Below, piece by piece: positions 53,532 through 62,825 of a stretch of 64,000 nucleotides of DNA (its first letter is position 1; the number at the start of each line of letters is the position of its first letter). The stretch lies in contig JALHPY010000005.1 in assembly GCA_022842305.1 (NCBI GenBank), positions 1-64,000 on the forward strand. The letters run 5' to 3'. The stretch is from Rubrivivax sp. GTDB taxonomy: Bacteria; Pseudomonadota; Gammaproteobacteria; Burkholderiales; Burkholderiaceae_C. Below the pieces are notes generated by a model that did no database searches, was not told the origin of the DNA, and saw only the letters and a list, made by a program, of their open reading frames with translations. A program made the translations under genes and the position numbers.

Positions 53532-56036
53532 ATGAGCATTCTGAAAACGATCACGACACGGCGGCGCTTCGTCCAGGCCAGCGGCGCGGCCGGCGCCGCG
53601 GTGGGCGTCGGGCACCTGACCGGCCTGACCACCTCGTCGCAGGCACAGACCACGGCGCCCGCCGCTGCGCCCGCGGCTGCGGCCGGTGACGGCAAGACCG
53701 TCGTCACCAAGAGCATCTGCGCGCAGTGCCCGGCGCGCTGCGGCATCGATGTCTACACCACCAATGGCCACGTGCATTCGATCTACGGCGCCGCCAACCA
53801 CCCCATCGCCAACGGCAAGGGCTGCCCGAAGATGCACCTGGGCACCTACATCCTCTACGACCCGGACCGCTTCAAGGGCCCGATGAAGCGCACCAACCCG
53901 CAGAAGGGGCGCGACCAGGACCCGAAGTTCGTACCCATCAAGTGGGACGAGGCCCTGCAGATCGTGGCCGACCGTCTGAACACCCTGCGCGACAAGGGTG
54001 AGTCGCACCGCTTCGCGCTGTTCTACGGGCGTGGCTGGGGGGCCTCTTGTGCCGGCCTGCAGGGCACCTTCGGCAAGCTCTACGGCTCGCCCAACGTCGC
54101 CATCGGCCATGCGTCGATCTGCGCCACCGGTTCCCAGGCTGCCAAGTCGGCGGTGGACGGAAACGGCTCCTACAACTCGTACGACTACAAGAACGCCAAC
54201 AACCTGCTGATGTTCGGCTGCAACTTCCTCGAAGCCTTCCGCCCCTACAACAACAACCTGCAGGTCTGGGGCCACATCCGCGGCGAGAAGACCGTCAAGA
54301 CGCGCGTCACCTATGTCGACGTTCACATGAACACGACCGCCGCCGCGGCGGACCGCGCGCTGTTGCTGAAGCCGGGCACCGACGGTGCGCTGGCGTTGTC
54401 GATTGCCCATGTCATCCTGACCAACGGCCTGTGGGACAGGGACTTCGTCGGCAACTTCAAGGACGGCGTCAACCAGTTCAAGGCGGGCGCCACCATCGAC
54501 CCGGCCGCGTTCACCGAGAAGTGGACCAAGGGCCTGATCGAGTGGTGGAACACCGAGCTCAAGGACCGCACCCCCAAGTGGGCCGAAGGCGTGACCACCA
54601 TTCCCGCCGGGCAGATCATCGACACCGCGATGGAGTTCGGCAAGACGCGGCCGTCGATAGCGCTCATGGAGCGCGGCGCCCACACCCACAGCAACGGCAT
54701 CTACAACGCCATGGCGATCCATTCGCTCAACGCGCTGGTGGGGTCGATGTTTGCCGAAGGCGGGCTGGGCTACCAGCAGGGCCCGTCTTATGGCGACAGG
54801 CCCGTGAAGGATGGCGACTACATGGACGACTATGCCAAGTCGCCCGACCGCAAGAAGCCGCGCATCGACCTTGCCGGCCACGAGGATGGCTACCTGATGG
54901 CCGGCACCATGATCCAGGAAGCGGGGCAGAACCACAACGCCGGCAAGCCCTACAAGCTCGACACGGCGATGTTCTATTACACCAACCCGGTGATGTCGTG
55001 CCCGGACACCAAGTCCTGGGAAGAGGCGCTCAAGACCATGTACGTCATCGACACCTCGCCCTTCCCCGGCGAGACGGCGTGGATGGCCGACCTGATCCTG
55101 CCCGACCACACCTACCTCGAACGCCTGCAGGACGCGCCGACCTACCCGTTCCAGGGCTACCCGATGACGCAGTTGCGCACGCCGGCTGTCAAGCCGGTGC
55201 ACGACACCAAGTACTACGGCGACGTGCTGATCGAGATTGGCAAGCGCATCAAGGGGCCGATGGGCGAGTACTACAAGGCGCTCAACAACACCGAGAACGT
55301 GCTGCGCCACCTGGCCAAGGGCTTCGAGGCCGACCCCGGCGACAACGGCGTCAAGGACTTCGACAGCTGGAAGAAGGAAGGCGTCTGGTTCAAGAAGCCC
55401 TACGCCTACCGCCAGATCCGCGGCGCGTTCTTCAAGTGGGACAAGGCCGCCCAGTCCTACAGCGTGCCGATGAGCGATGAGGAAGTGAAGAAGGACCTGC
55501 TCAAGACCGACTCGGGCAAGTTCGAGTTCGCGTCCTCCAAGCTGCTGGGCAAGAAGGCCTGGATCCTGGCCAAGGTGCCCGGCCGCAACCCGGACAAGAT
55601 GCACCTCCCGCACTGGGAGGAGCCCAAGTACACCGGTGGCGGCGACGTCCACTACATCACGCCCAAGACCGCTATGCACGCCGAAGGCCGCGGCGCCAAC
55701 CTGCCGCATGCGATCGCGCTCAACCAGCCGACCGCCGGCGGCCGCAAGCAGAACTTCATCGAGATCCATCCCAGCTATGCCAAGGGCAAGGGCATCTCGA
55801 ATGGCGACCGGGTGAAGATCAAGTCAGCCGTGGGCGAGGCCTTCGCCGTGGCGCGGATCTCCGAACTGACCCGGCCCGATGTGGTGGTGATCCCCTTCGG
55901 CCAGGGCCGCTGGGCGATGGGCCGCTGGGCCAAGGACCGCGGAACCCATACCGACCAGGTGATCGCGCAGCAGTCCGATCGCATCTCGGGCATGGCCAAC
56001 TTCTACTCGGCCAAGGTCACGGTCGAAAAAGCATAA
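53532..56036 (+). CDS. arxA: Anaerobic arsenite oxidase catalytic subunit ArxA
   Basis: A periplasmic molybdopterin enzyme of 834 residues. Start at 53532 has a ribosome site (aagaggagcatcg) and a Tat signal (TTRRRFVQASGAAG). The [4Fe-4S] motif is Cys63-x2-Cys66-x3-Cys70-x27-Cys98. GRGWG at 166-170 matches the ArxA motif, where ArrA has RGRY. HASIC (193-197) probably gives the Mo-ligand Cys197. It oxidises As(III) to As(V), passing electrons to ArxB1/ArxC. Some ArxA also act as arsenate reductases in vitro, so direction in vivo is inferred from the family. Confidence 0.94.
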   Translation: MSILKTITTRRRFVQASGAAGAAVGVGHLTGLTTSSQAQTTAPAAAPAAAAGDGKTVVTKSICAQCPARCGIDVYTTNGHVHSIYGAANHPIANGKGCPKMHLGTYILYDPDRFKGPMKRTNPQKGRDQDPKFVPIKWDEALQIVADRLNTLRDKGESHRFALFYGRGWGASCAGLQGTFGKLYGSPNVAIGHASICATGSQAAKSAVDGNGSYNSYDYKNANNLLMFGCNFLEAFRPYNNNLQVWGHIRGEKTVKTRVTYVDVHMNTTAAAADRALLLKPGTDGALALSIAHVILTNGLWDRDFVGNFKDGVNQFKAGATIDPAAFTEKWTKGLIEWWNTELKDRTPKWAEGVTTIPAGQIIDTAMEFGKTRPSIALMERGAHTHSNGIYNAMAIHSLNALVGSMFAEGGLGYQQGPSYGDRPVKDGDYMDDYAKSPDRKKPRIDLAGHEDGYLMAGTMIQEAGQNHNAGKPYKLDTAMFYYTNPVMSCPDTKSWEEALKTMYVIDTSPFPGETAWMADLILPDHTYLERLQDAPTYPFQGYPMTQLRTPAVKPVHDTKYYGDVLIEIGKRIKGPMGEYYKALNNTENVLRHLAKGFEADPGDNGVKDFDSWKKEGVWFKKPYAYRQIRGAFFKWDKAAQSYSVPMSDEEVKKDLLKTDSGKFEFASSKLLGKKAWILAKVPGRNPDKMHLPHWEEPKYTGGGDVHYITPKTAMHAEGRGANLPHAIALNQPTAGGRKQNFIEIHPSYAKGKGISNGDRVKIKSAVGEAFAVARISELTRPDVVVIPFGQGRWAMGRWAKDRGTHTDQVIAQQSDRISGMANFYSAKVTVEKA

Positions 56037-56048
56037 GGAGACACGAAC

Positions 56049-56807
56049 ATGGCTAAGTGGGGAATGGTCATCGACCTCGAGAAGTGCACCGGCTGTCAGG
56101 CCTGCAGCACGGCCTGCCAGATGGAAAACAACCGTCTGCCCGGCGAGAACTACCAGGACGTCCTGTTCTACACCGAGGGCAAGCAGCCTTCGCCGACGCT
56201 GGCCTGGTTCCCGCGGCCGTGCATGCAGTGCGAGGAACCCTCGTGCATGCACGTCTGCCCGACCAAGGCGACCTACAAGACCGAAGACGGCGTGGTGCTG
56301 ATCGACTGGAACAAGTGCATCGGCTGCAAGTACTGCATGATCGCCTGCCCCTACGGCGTGCGCTTCTACACCGACGAGAAGCCGCTGGTCGAGCCCAACC
56401 TCAAGACGGTGTTCAAGGGCGAGGGCGACCTGTCCTGGAACCCGCCCTTCAAGGGCCCGCAGCAGGACAACAGCAAGGGCATCGGCATCCAGCCCAGCGG
56501 CGTGGTCTCGAAGTGCACCTTCTGCTACCACAAGGTGAGCAAGGCGCCCAAGGGCACGCCCGATCTGGACGAGAGCGATCCCGCGCTGGTGGAATTCGTT
56601 CCGGCCTGCGTGCGCACCTGCGCCCCCAAGGCCCGCTACTTCGGCGACCTGGACAACCCCAGCAGCCATGTCAACCAGCTGATCTCGGCCAAGAAGGGCA
56701 CGCGGCTGCTCGACCACACCGGCAACAAGCCGCAGGTGTACTACCTGACGGGCGCCGGTGCCGCCGGCGGTGCGATTCCGTCCAACCGTTCCGACAAGAA
56801 GGCCTGA
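56049..56807 (+). CDS. arxB1: Arsenite oxidase iron-sulfur subunit ArxB1
   Basis: A 252-residue DmsB/NrfC-type electron-transfer subunit without its own signal; it would be exported with ArxA through Tat. Four Cys sets: 13-x2-16-x2-19-x3-23 (CTGCQACSTAC), CMQCEEPSCMHVC, CIGCKYCMIAC and CTFCYH with CVRTC, for four [4Fe-4S] clusters. Starts 12 bp after arxA with a ribosome site (taaggagacacgaac). Confidence 0.93.
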   Translation: MAKWGMVIDLEKCTGCQACSTACQMENNRLPGENYQDVLFYTEGKQPSPTLAWFPRPCMQCEEPSCMHVCPTKATYKTEDGVVLIDWNKCIGCKYCMIACPYGVRFYTDEKPLVEPNLKTVFKGEGDLSWNPPFKGPQQDNSKGIGIQPSGVVSKCTFCYHKVSKAPKGTPDLDESDPALVEFVPACVRTCAPKARYFGDLDNPSSHVNQLISAKKGTRLLDHTGNKPQVYYLTGAGAAGGAIPSNRSDKKA

Positions 56808-56816
56808 GGAGGCAAC

Positions 56817-57944
56817 ATGACAACCCAAGCGCACATGAGCGGCACCGTCGGCCTGTTCTCGATGGTCGGCGTGGCGGGGCTGATCGCCACCTTCGGCTTC
56901 GTCCTGTACAGCCTGATGTCGCAGGGCCACGGCTCCTTCAACAGCGGCAGCGACGGCATCACCTGGGGCTTGCCGGTGGTCAACTACATCTACTTCGTGC
57001 TGATATCGGCCGGATTGACGATGTTCGCCTCGCTGGCGCTCACCTTTGGCAGCAAGGCGTTCTATCCCATCGCCAAGCGCTGCGTGTGGCTGTCGCTGGT
57101 GGGGCTGGCTGCCGGCTTCGCCTCGCTGGCGATGGAGATCGGCCACCCGTTCCGGATGCTGTGGGCCATCCCGCTGAGCTTCCAGATCCTGTCGCCGCTG
57201 AACTGGATGGGTGTGTTCTACATCGTGTTCGGCATCTTCGGCGTGCTGAAGTTCATCCGCCTGCACAACGAGGACTGGGACAGCGCCACCAGCAAGAAGG
57301 TGGGTGCCGTCGCCCTGGTGGCCGAACTGTTTGCTGCCTGCACGCTGGCCATGGCCTTCGGCGCGCTGGCCATGCGGCCGATGTGGTTCAGCCCGCTGGT
57401 GCCGGTGTACTTTCTGCTGACGGCGCTGTGCTCGGGCGGCGCGGTGGCGCTGCTGACCTGCTACCTGACCTACGGCAACGAGCAGGCCATGCCGGAAGGC
57501 GTGCGCAGGCTGGTCAACGGCCTGCTGCCCACGATCCTTGCCGCCGTGCTGGGCGTGACCATCATCATCGGTGCCTACCAGACCTTCATCGGCCTGTGGA
57601 GCAACGCCGACGGTCTGCAGGTGTGGGACCACATCGTCTCGACGCCCTGGTTCTGGATCGAGGTGGCCTCGATGCTGGGCGCGCTGTACCTGCTGCTGCA
57701 GCGCAAGGCGCTGATGGTGGCCGCTGGCCTGATCCTGCTGGGCATGTTCATCCACCGCTACGAGTTCGTCATTGGCGGCCAGATGGTGCCGCTGATGAAG
57801 GGCTCCTGGGTGCCCAGCCTGATCCCGTACACGCCATCGCTGACCGAGTGGGCGCTGACCGCCATGTCCTTCAGCATCGTGGCGGCGGGCTGGGCCCTGG
57901 GCGAGCAGTTCCTCAAGCTCGGCGCCACGCCCAAGGAGTCTTGA
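56817..57944 (+). CDS. arxC: Membrane anchor and quinone-interacting subunit ArxC
   Basis: A 375-residue NrfD/PsrC-family membrane protein with about nine helices (for example GLPVVNYIYFVLISAGLTMF; LLPTILAAVLGVTIIIGAYQTF; WIEVASMLGALYLLLQR). It anchors ArxAB1 to the periplasmic face and passes electrons to the quinone pool. It starts 9 bp after arxB1 with a ribosome site (tgaggaggcaac). The family is shared with PsrC, NrfD and TtrC; context decides the assignment. Confidence 0.92.
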   Translation: MTTQAHMSGTVGLFSMVGVAGLIATFGFVLYSLMSQGHGSFNSGSDGITWGLPVVNYIYFVLISAGLTMFASLALTFGSKAFYPIAKRCVWLSLVGLAAGFASLAMEIGHPFRMLWAIPLSFQILSPLNWMGVFYIVFGIFGVLKFIRLHNEDWDSATSKKVGAVALVAELFAACTLAMAFGALAMRPMWFSPLVPVYFLLTALCSGGAVALLTCYLTYGNEQAMPEGVRRLVNGLLPTILAAVLGVTIIIGAYQTFIGLWSNADGLQVWDHIVSTPWFWIEVASMLGALYLLLQRKALMVAAGLILLGMFIHRYEFVIGGQMVPLMKGSWVPSLIPYTPSLTEWALTAMSFSIVAAGWALGEQFLKLGATPKES

Positions 57945-58017
57945 CAGGCGCAGCGATCGAAGCAGGCGACCGGCCTGCGGTGCCCTCGGGCGCAGCAGGC
58001 CGGCCTTCGGTCAACCA

Positions 58018-58044
58018 GTGGGGTGGCGCGGCGCGTCACCCCAC
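58018..58044. other. 12 bp stem-loop between arxC and arxD
   Basis: GTGGGGTGGCGC (58018-58029), loop GGC, GCGTCACCCCAC (58033-58044): a 12 bp stem with one G-T wobble. No T tract follows. It sits in the 121 bp arxC-arxD gap, so it may stabilise the structural-gene mRNA or lower chaperone expression rather than end transcription. Confidence 0.6.
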
Positions 58045-58065
58045 GCCCTTATCAGATCGGCGACC

Positions 58066-58926
58066 ATGACCATGGATGCACGCAACGCGCAGTTCGACAC
58101 CGCAAGGGCCGACTTCTACCAATGCCTTGCCCGCGCCTTTCTGCCACCCATGGAAGCGGCGCACGCGCGCGCCATCCTGGGCGGCGACCTGAGCAGCGAC
58201 CTGGCCGATCTCGATGAGGAGCTCGGCTACGGCCTGGCGCGGGAGATCGCGCAGCTGCAATCCGAGCTGGATGCCATCGGCGATCCACAGACCCTGCTGG
58301 TGCTCTACAGCCAGCTCTTCCTGGCCCCGCCGGTGCCGGCGCGCATCAACGCCGGCATGTATCTCGACGGCGCCATGAACGGCGGCAGTGTCATGGCCAT
58401 GGAAGCGGACTACCGGGCCTGCGGTGTCGAGCGCGACCAGGCCTTTCACGATCTGCCGGACCATGTCTCGATGCAGCTCGAGTTTGTCGCCCTGCTGTAT
58501 TCGGCCCAGGCGCAACGTTTCAGCGGGGAGGCAGCCGCCGAGCCCTTGCCGGTGGACCCGGGGCACTTCCTGCACCGCTTCGCGTTGCAGTGGCTGGGGT
58601 CCTTCTGCGCCGACATGGCGCGCGCTGCGGCCACGCGGGAACTGCCGGCCAACCCCTACCTGCCGCTGGCGCAACTGCTGCACGAAGCCGCGCTGCGCGA
58701 TGCGCTGGCGCCCGAGCAGGACCCCAAGGCCGAGCGCAAGCGCAATGCCATCGAACAGGCCCGCGCCAAGTACGCTGCCCGCGGCATCAGCGCCGAGGAC
58801 ATGGACGTGATCAAGCGCAAGCTGCAGGAGCGCGGCCTGGCGACCGACCACTTGTCGGTGCCGGTGGACGAGCGCGACGGCGCGATGGGTCTGGCCAAGA
58901 AGAGCCTGCCCACGGCGCGCCGTTGA
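58066..58926 (+). CDS. arxD: TorD-family maturation chaperone ArxD
   Basis: A 286-residue all-helical chaperone (TorD/DmsD family): FYQCLARAFLPPMEA, LLVLYSQLFLAPPVPARINAG, EADYRACGV, LPDHVSMQLEFVALL are the typical pattern. It binds the ArxA Tat signal and helps Mo cofactor insertion. The start at 58066 fits the conserved N-terminus. A C-terminal extension of ~70 charged residues (RKRNAIEQARAKYAARG onward) is longer than in classic TorD. Confidence 0.9.
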   Translation: MTMDARNAQFDTARADFYQCLARAFLPPMEAAHARAILGGDLSSDLADLDEELGYGLAREIAQLQSELDAIGDPQTLLVLYSQLFLAPPVPARINAGMYLDGAMNGGSVMAMEADYRACGVERDQAFHDLPDHVSMQLEFVALLYSAQAQRFSGEAAAEPLPVDPGHFLHRFALQWLGSFCADMARAAATRELPANPYLPLAQLLHEAALRDALAPEQDPKAERKRNAIEQARAKYAARGISAEDMDVIKRKLQERGLATDHLSVPVDERDGAMGLAKKSLPTARR

Positions 58927-58990
58927 TCGGGGCATGAGGCTGTTGCGGTGGGTGCTGCCGGTGGCGCCTTGCCTGTAGGAGAAGTTCACC

Positions 58991-59692
58991 ATGAATGCAC
59001 TTGCCGCACGCCGCATCGAAGCCGCGCCGCCGCCGGCCGAAGGATCGGACCTGGCCGACCTGGCGCTGACGCTGATGAGCACGCGCCACAACGTGTCCCC
59101 CAAGCGCCTGGCCGCGCCGGCGCCAAGCGAGGCGCAACTGCAAACGCTGCTGGCCGCCGCCGCGGCCGCGCCCGACCATGGCGAGATCACGCCCTGGCGC
59201 TTCATCCTCGTGCCGGTGCAGCAGCGCCCGCGCCTGGCCGAAGCCTTTGCCCAGGCGCTGCTGGACCGCGACCCGCAGGCCACGGCCGATCAGGTCGAGG
59301 CGGCGCGCGAGAAGGCGCACCGCGCGCCGATGCTGCTGCTGGCCATCGCCCGCCTGGGCCCCTGCGAGCCCGACATCCAGCCGCTGGAGCGCATGGTGTC
59401 CATGGGCGCGGCCATCCAGAACCTGCTGCTGGCGGCGCACGCACTGGGCTTCGGCGCCGGGCTGACCAGCGGCCAGGCCATGACATCGCACCGCCTGGCC
59501 CTGCTGTGCGAGCTGGACAACGGCGAGGTGCCGGTGTGCTGCATCAACATCGGCACGGCCACGCAGCGCAAGCCGCCGCGGCGGCTGAGGCCGCTGCCGG
59601 CCCGGGTCTTCAGCGTGCTGGGACCGTCTGTCGATCCAGCCACGAGCCTGGAACGCCCTGAGATCGGCGACGCGGAGCGCGCCGATCTGTAG
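58991..59692 (+). CDS. Nitroreductase-family protein
   Basis: A 233-residue FMN-dependent nitroreductase-like protein (PF00881 fold): STRHNVSPKRL near residue 30-40, SEAQLQTLLAAAAAAPDHGEITPWRFI for the FMN site, and MGAAIQNLLLAAHALGFGAG, the hallmark helix. Closest to the YdjA-like single-domain type. The ribosome site (taggagaagttcacc) is clear. It lies 64 bp after arxD on the same strand; a link to arsenic metabolism is not shown. Confidence 0.85.
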   Translation: MNALAARRIEAAPPPAEGSDLADLALTLMSTRHNVSPKRLAAPAPSEAQLQTLLAAAAAAPDHGEITPWRFILVPVQQRPRLAEAFAQALLDRDPQATADQVEAAREKAHRAPMLLLAIARLGPCEPDIQPLERMVSMGAAIQNLLLAAHALGFGAGLTSGQAMTSHRLALLCELDNGEVPVCCINIGTATQRKPPRRLRPLPARVFSVLGPSVDPATSLERPEIGDAERADL

Positions 59693-59904
59693 CGCCGGCC
59701 GGTGTAGGGGGCGGGGTCAAGGCTCTTCAACCCTGGTCGAGGGCTGCGGACCTGCCGGCGAAGGCGCATGGGATGGACGCCCCGGCGGCGCACTCGAAAC
59801 AAGAAGTTGCCGAGTGGTAGGATGAGGTAACCACCAAGAAGCTCGTCTGCCGGGCCTTTGGCCTGGTGGCCGCAGCGAATCCGTCTTACCCGAGGGGTTC
59901 CCCA

Positions 59905-60132
59905 ATGCCACAAGTTCTTCCCGCACGCTCCAGCTTTGCGGCCACCGTGGACCAGGTCATGCCGCGCCTGGGTTTGGCCTTCCTGGTGGACGACGACAAG
60001 CGCGAATGGGCCGTGACCAAGAGCACGGCCGGCCCCGGGTTCGAGTCGCTGGAGTGCGGCCGGCGGGTGCTGCTGACCGTGGAAGACCACGATCAGTTCT
60101 GCCTGGTCAGCAGTTACGGCGACCTGTCCTGA
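59905..60132 (+). CDS. Small hypothetical protein
   Basis: A 75-residue soluble protein starting MPQVLPARSSFAATVDQV with a ribosome site (gaggggttcccca); an in-frame ATG 13 codons upstream is less likely. Contents resemble a small beta-barrel (alternating hydrophobic strands AFLVDDDKREWAVTK ... RRVLLTVEDH), but no family is recognised. The 210 bp before it contain no other feature I can support. Convergent with the following lipoprotein gene. Confidence 0.6.
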   Translation: MPQVLPARSSFAATVDQVMPRLGLAFLVDDDKREWAVTKSTAGPGFESLECGRRVLLTVEDHDQFCLVSSYGDLS

Positions 60133-60148
60133 CAGGACCGCCGGCGCA

Positions 60149-61798
60149 TCAGAAGCCCAGGTTGATCTGCAGCACCGTGCTGGTGCCGCTGATCTCATGA
60201 CCCACGATCAGCAGCGGCTTGCCGTTGGGTGACTGCGCCGCGGGGATCAGCGTCAGGCCTTCGGGGCCGCGGTCGCCGGTGGCGGCGGTGCGCGGGTTGA
60301 AGTAGGTCGCGAAGACCGGCGCAGCCGGGTTGCTGACGTCGTAGACCGCCACGCCACCCACGCGCTCCAGGCCGATGAAGGCGTAGTGCTTGGCGCCGAA
60401 GCGGCCCACCACCACGCCTTCGGGCTCAGGGCCCTTGGACGCGCTGCGGCCGTCCAGCGTGTTGTTGTCGTGGCTGGCGTTGAAGTTGGCATTGGGCAGC
60501 GCCAGCGTCAGTTGCTCGAGCGCGTCGCCTGAGTCGTAGACGCGGGCCAGGTCGGTGTTCCAGATCGTGAACGAGCGCGCGCCGAAGCTGTAGAGCTCGG
60601 TGCACTGGCCCGCGCCGTTCTTGCCGTCACTGCCGCCGTTGGGCGTGGCGGTGATGCGCAGCCGGCCCAGGTTGGAATCGAGGATCAGGTTGGCCGCGTC
60701 GGCAAACACCGCAGGGTCCAGGCCGGCCGTGCAGTGCGCGCGCACCCGGGTCTCTTCGTTGAAGCCGGGCCAGTCGGCACGCGCGTCGCCTTCGTTGGCG
60801 GTGATCAGGTAGCTCTGGCCGCCGACCGTGTAGCGCGCAATGGCGTCGGGCAGGTACAGGCCCTTCACCGGTTGCACCGCGATCTTGATGGCCGGCGTGC
60901 CGGTGTTGGTGTTGCTGCCGCCGTCTTCGTCGCTGGCGTCCAGGCCCATGCCCGCCAGGCTGTGGTCCTTGAAGCCCAGGGGCTTGATCGATGTCACAGT
61001 GGCGCTGGCCACGTCGACCACGGCCACGGCGTTGTTCTCCTGCAGCGTGACCCAGGCCGTGCGGCCGTCTTCGCTGAGGGCGATGTACTCGGGCTCCAGG
61101 TCTTGCGCGGCGCTGGCGCCGGGGCCGAAGATGCGCACGCCCTGGGTGCGCAGCGCGGCCTCTTGCCCGTTGAAGGCGCGGAAGTCGGCGGTGGCCACCG
61201 TGGGTGTGCCGCCGCGGTTGACGCTGATCACGCTGACCGAGCCTTCGGGGTCCGCCGAATCGGCCAGGCCGTAGCTGTTGGGCTCGCCCTCGTTGGCCAC
61301 CAGCAGGCGGCTGCCATCGGGCGTGAACACCAGCATGTCGGGCAGGGCGCCCACGGTCACGCTGTTCAGCAGGCGCAGGTCGGCGGCGTTGTAGAAGGCC
61401 ACCGTGCCGGGGCTGGTCTTGGGGGCGGCCTCGATGGCCAGCGCCACCAGGCCGTCGTGCACGGCCACGCTGTTGACGCCGGCGCCCAGCGCGCTCACGT
61501 CCAGGGTGGTCAGCTTCACGGGGGCGGTGGGCGTGCTCAGGTCCAGCACGTCCACGGTGCCGTTGGCGCCGTTGACGACGAACAGCCGCTTGCTCGCGGC
61601 GTCGTACGCGGTGATCTCGGCGGCACCCGTTGCGGCGCCGTCGAAGCCGCCGATCTTTTCCAGCCCCAGCGTGCGTGGCGTGGGCTCGATGGCGACAACG
61701 GCGTCGTCGTCGTCACCGCCGCAGGCGGACAGGGCCGCAACGGCCAGCAGGGCGCTGGCAAGGAGGGCGGGCATCAGGTGCTGGTGCTTCAGTTTCAT
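60149..61798 (-). CDS. Choice-of-anchor-I-type lipoprotein, beta-propeller
   Basis: A 549-residue secreted protein with a lipobox (VAALSAC-G followed by GGDDDD) and a seven-bladed-propeller-like sequence with repeated strand blocks (RLFVVNGANGTVDVLDLS; AWVTLQENNAVAVVDVASA; YAFIGLERVGGVAVYDVS). It matches the choice-of-anchor-I / alkaline-phosphatase-like propeller family; GPEPEGVVVGRFG and PEGLTLIPA are typical. Start at 61798 begins the signal peptide. Function unknown, probably cell-surface. Confidence 0.82.
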   Translation of the reverse strand: MKLKHQHLMPALLASALLAVAALSACGGDDDDAVVAIEPTPRTLGLEKIGGFDGAATGAAEITAYDAASKRLFVVNGANGTVDVLDLSTPTAPVKLTTLDVSALGAGVNSVAVHDGLVALAIEAAPKTSPGTVAFYNAADLRLLNSVTVGALPDMLVFTPDGSRLLVANEGEPNSYGLADSADPEGSVSVISVNRGGTPTVATADFRAFNGQEAALRTQGVRIFGPGASAAQDLEPEYIALSEDGRTAWVTLQENNAVAVVDVASATVTSIKPLGFKDHSLAGMGLDASDEDGGSNTNTGTPAIKIAVQPVKGLYLPDAIARYTVGGQSYLITANEGDARADWPGFNEETRVRAHCTAGLDPAVFADAANLILDSNLGRLRITATPNGGSDGKNGAGQCTELYSFGARSFTIWNTDLARVYDSGDALEQLTLALPNANFNASHDNNTLDGRSASKGPEPEGVVVGRFGAKHYAFIGLERVGGVAVYDVSNPAAPVFATYFNPRTAATGDRGPEGLTLIPAAQSPNGKPLLIVGHEISGTSTVLQINLGF

Positions 61799-61982
61799 GT
61801 CGGGCGGCCTCGCGCGGGGGTTGGGCAAACGGCGGATATTGGCCGCGCTTGGTGACGGCGCCGTGACAAGCCGCTGGCTGAAGGGCTGCGCGGCGATATG
61901 GTCTGTGCAACGCCAAGCGGCGTCACCGCGCTGTCACTCCCGCTTCGTCGCCGCGTCACGTGCGGCGCCGACCATGCAGGGC

Positions 61983-62825
61983 ATGAACACGACCCTGTCC
62001 CTCCCGTCCCCCCAGCACCGCATCGAGCCCCCCTGCACGGGCCGGCCACCAGTGCTGCCGGCAGGGTCTGCCGGCCCGGTGGTCAAGGCGCCGCCGCTGG
62101 AAGCCGTCTGGGCCCGCCACGCCGACGAGGTGCAAGCCGCGCAGCGCCTGCGCTTTCGCGTCTTCACCCAGGAGATGGGCGCTCGGCTGCGTCCGCCGCC
62201 GGGCACGCCCGAGGGCGTGGACGCCGATCTGTTTGACGCGCACTGCGAGCACCTGCTGGTGCGCACCGTGGAGACCGCCGACCAGGCCTCTGAAGTGGTG
62301 GGCACCTACCGCGTGCTCACCCCCGCCGCGGCCAAGCGCCTGGGCGGCCTGTACAGCGACACCGAGTTCGACCTGGTGCGCCTGGCGCGCCTGCGCCCGC
62401 GCCTGGCCGAACTGGGCCGCTCGTGCACCGCGCCCGCGTGGCGCCAGGGCGGCGTGATCATGATGCTGTGGTCGTCACTGGGCGGCTTCATGCACCGCAA
62501 CGGCATCGAGTTCATCACCGGCTGCGCCAGCGTCTCGGTGCGCGACGGCGGCCGACAGGCGGCCGACCTGTGGCACACCCTGAAGCAGGATCACCTGGCC
62601 TCGCCCGACGACCAGGTACGGCCGCGCCTGCCGCTGCCCGTGGACGAGCTGGCCACCGGCCGCACGGCCGAGCCGCCCGCGTTGATCAAGGGTTACCTCA
62701 AGTGCGGCGGCAAGCTGCTAGGCCCGCCCGCCTGGGACCCCGATTTCGGCACCGCCGACCTGCCCATGCTGCTGCGCCTGTCGGACCTGCCCGGCTCCTA
62801 CCGCAGGCGCTTCGTCGGCAACTGA
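61983..62825 (+). CDS. OlsB-like N-acyltransferase
   Basis: A 280-residue enzyme of the GNAT-type family of L-ornithine N-alpha-acyltransferases (OlsB), which starts ornithine-lipid synthesis by attaching a 3-hydroxyacyl chain from ACP. Motifs: RLRFRVFTQEMGA, VGTYRVLTP, ELGRSCTAPAWRQGGVIMML, FITGCASVSV and PALIKGYLKCGGKLLG. OlsA is not adjacent. Related proteins act on other substrates, so the product is inferred. Its last 28 bp overlap the convergent hydrolase gene. Confidence 0.82.
   Translation: MNTTLSLPSPQHRIEPPCTGRPPVLPAGSAGPVVKAPPLEAVWARHADEVQAAQRLRFRVFTQEMGARLRPPPGTPEGVDADLFDAHCEHLLVRTVETADQASEVVGTYRVLTPAAAKRLGGLYSDTEFDLVRLARLRPRLAELGRSCTAPAWRQGGVIMMLWSSLGGFMHRNGIEFITGCASVSVRDGGRQAADLWHTLKQDHLASPDDQVRPRLPLPVDELATGRTAEPPALIKGYLKCGGKLLGPPAWDPDFGTADLPMLLRLSDLPGSYRRRFVGN

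Noticed and set aside
53487-55769. 760-codon open frame antisense to arxA
   Set aside because: It mirrors the arxA frame with a composition rich in Val, Leu, His and Gly and no motif; the high third-position G+C of arxA keeps stops away.
53532-56036. Annotation of the Mo enzyme as arsenate reductase ArrA, or as polysulfide/thiosulfate/tetrathionate reductase
   Set aside because: The GRGWG motif, the adjacent arxXSR regulators with a sigma-54 activator, and the arxB2 and arxD genes fit ArxA. ArrA loci usually have only arrAB(C)(D) and the RGRY motif.
55824-57755. 643-codon His/Gln-rich open frame antisense to arxB1 and arxC
   Set aside because: The sequence is non-globular and rich in His, Gln, Arg; the two sense genes have clear families.
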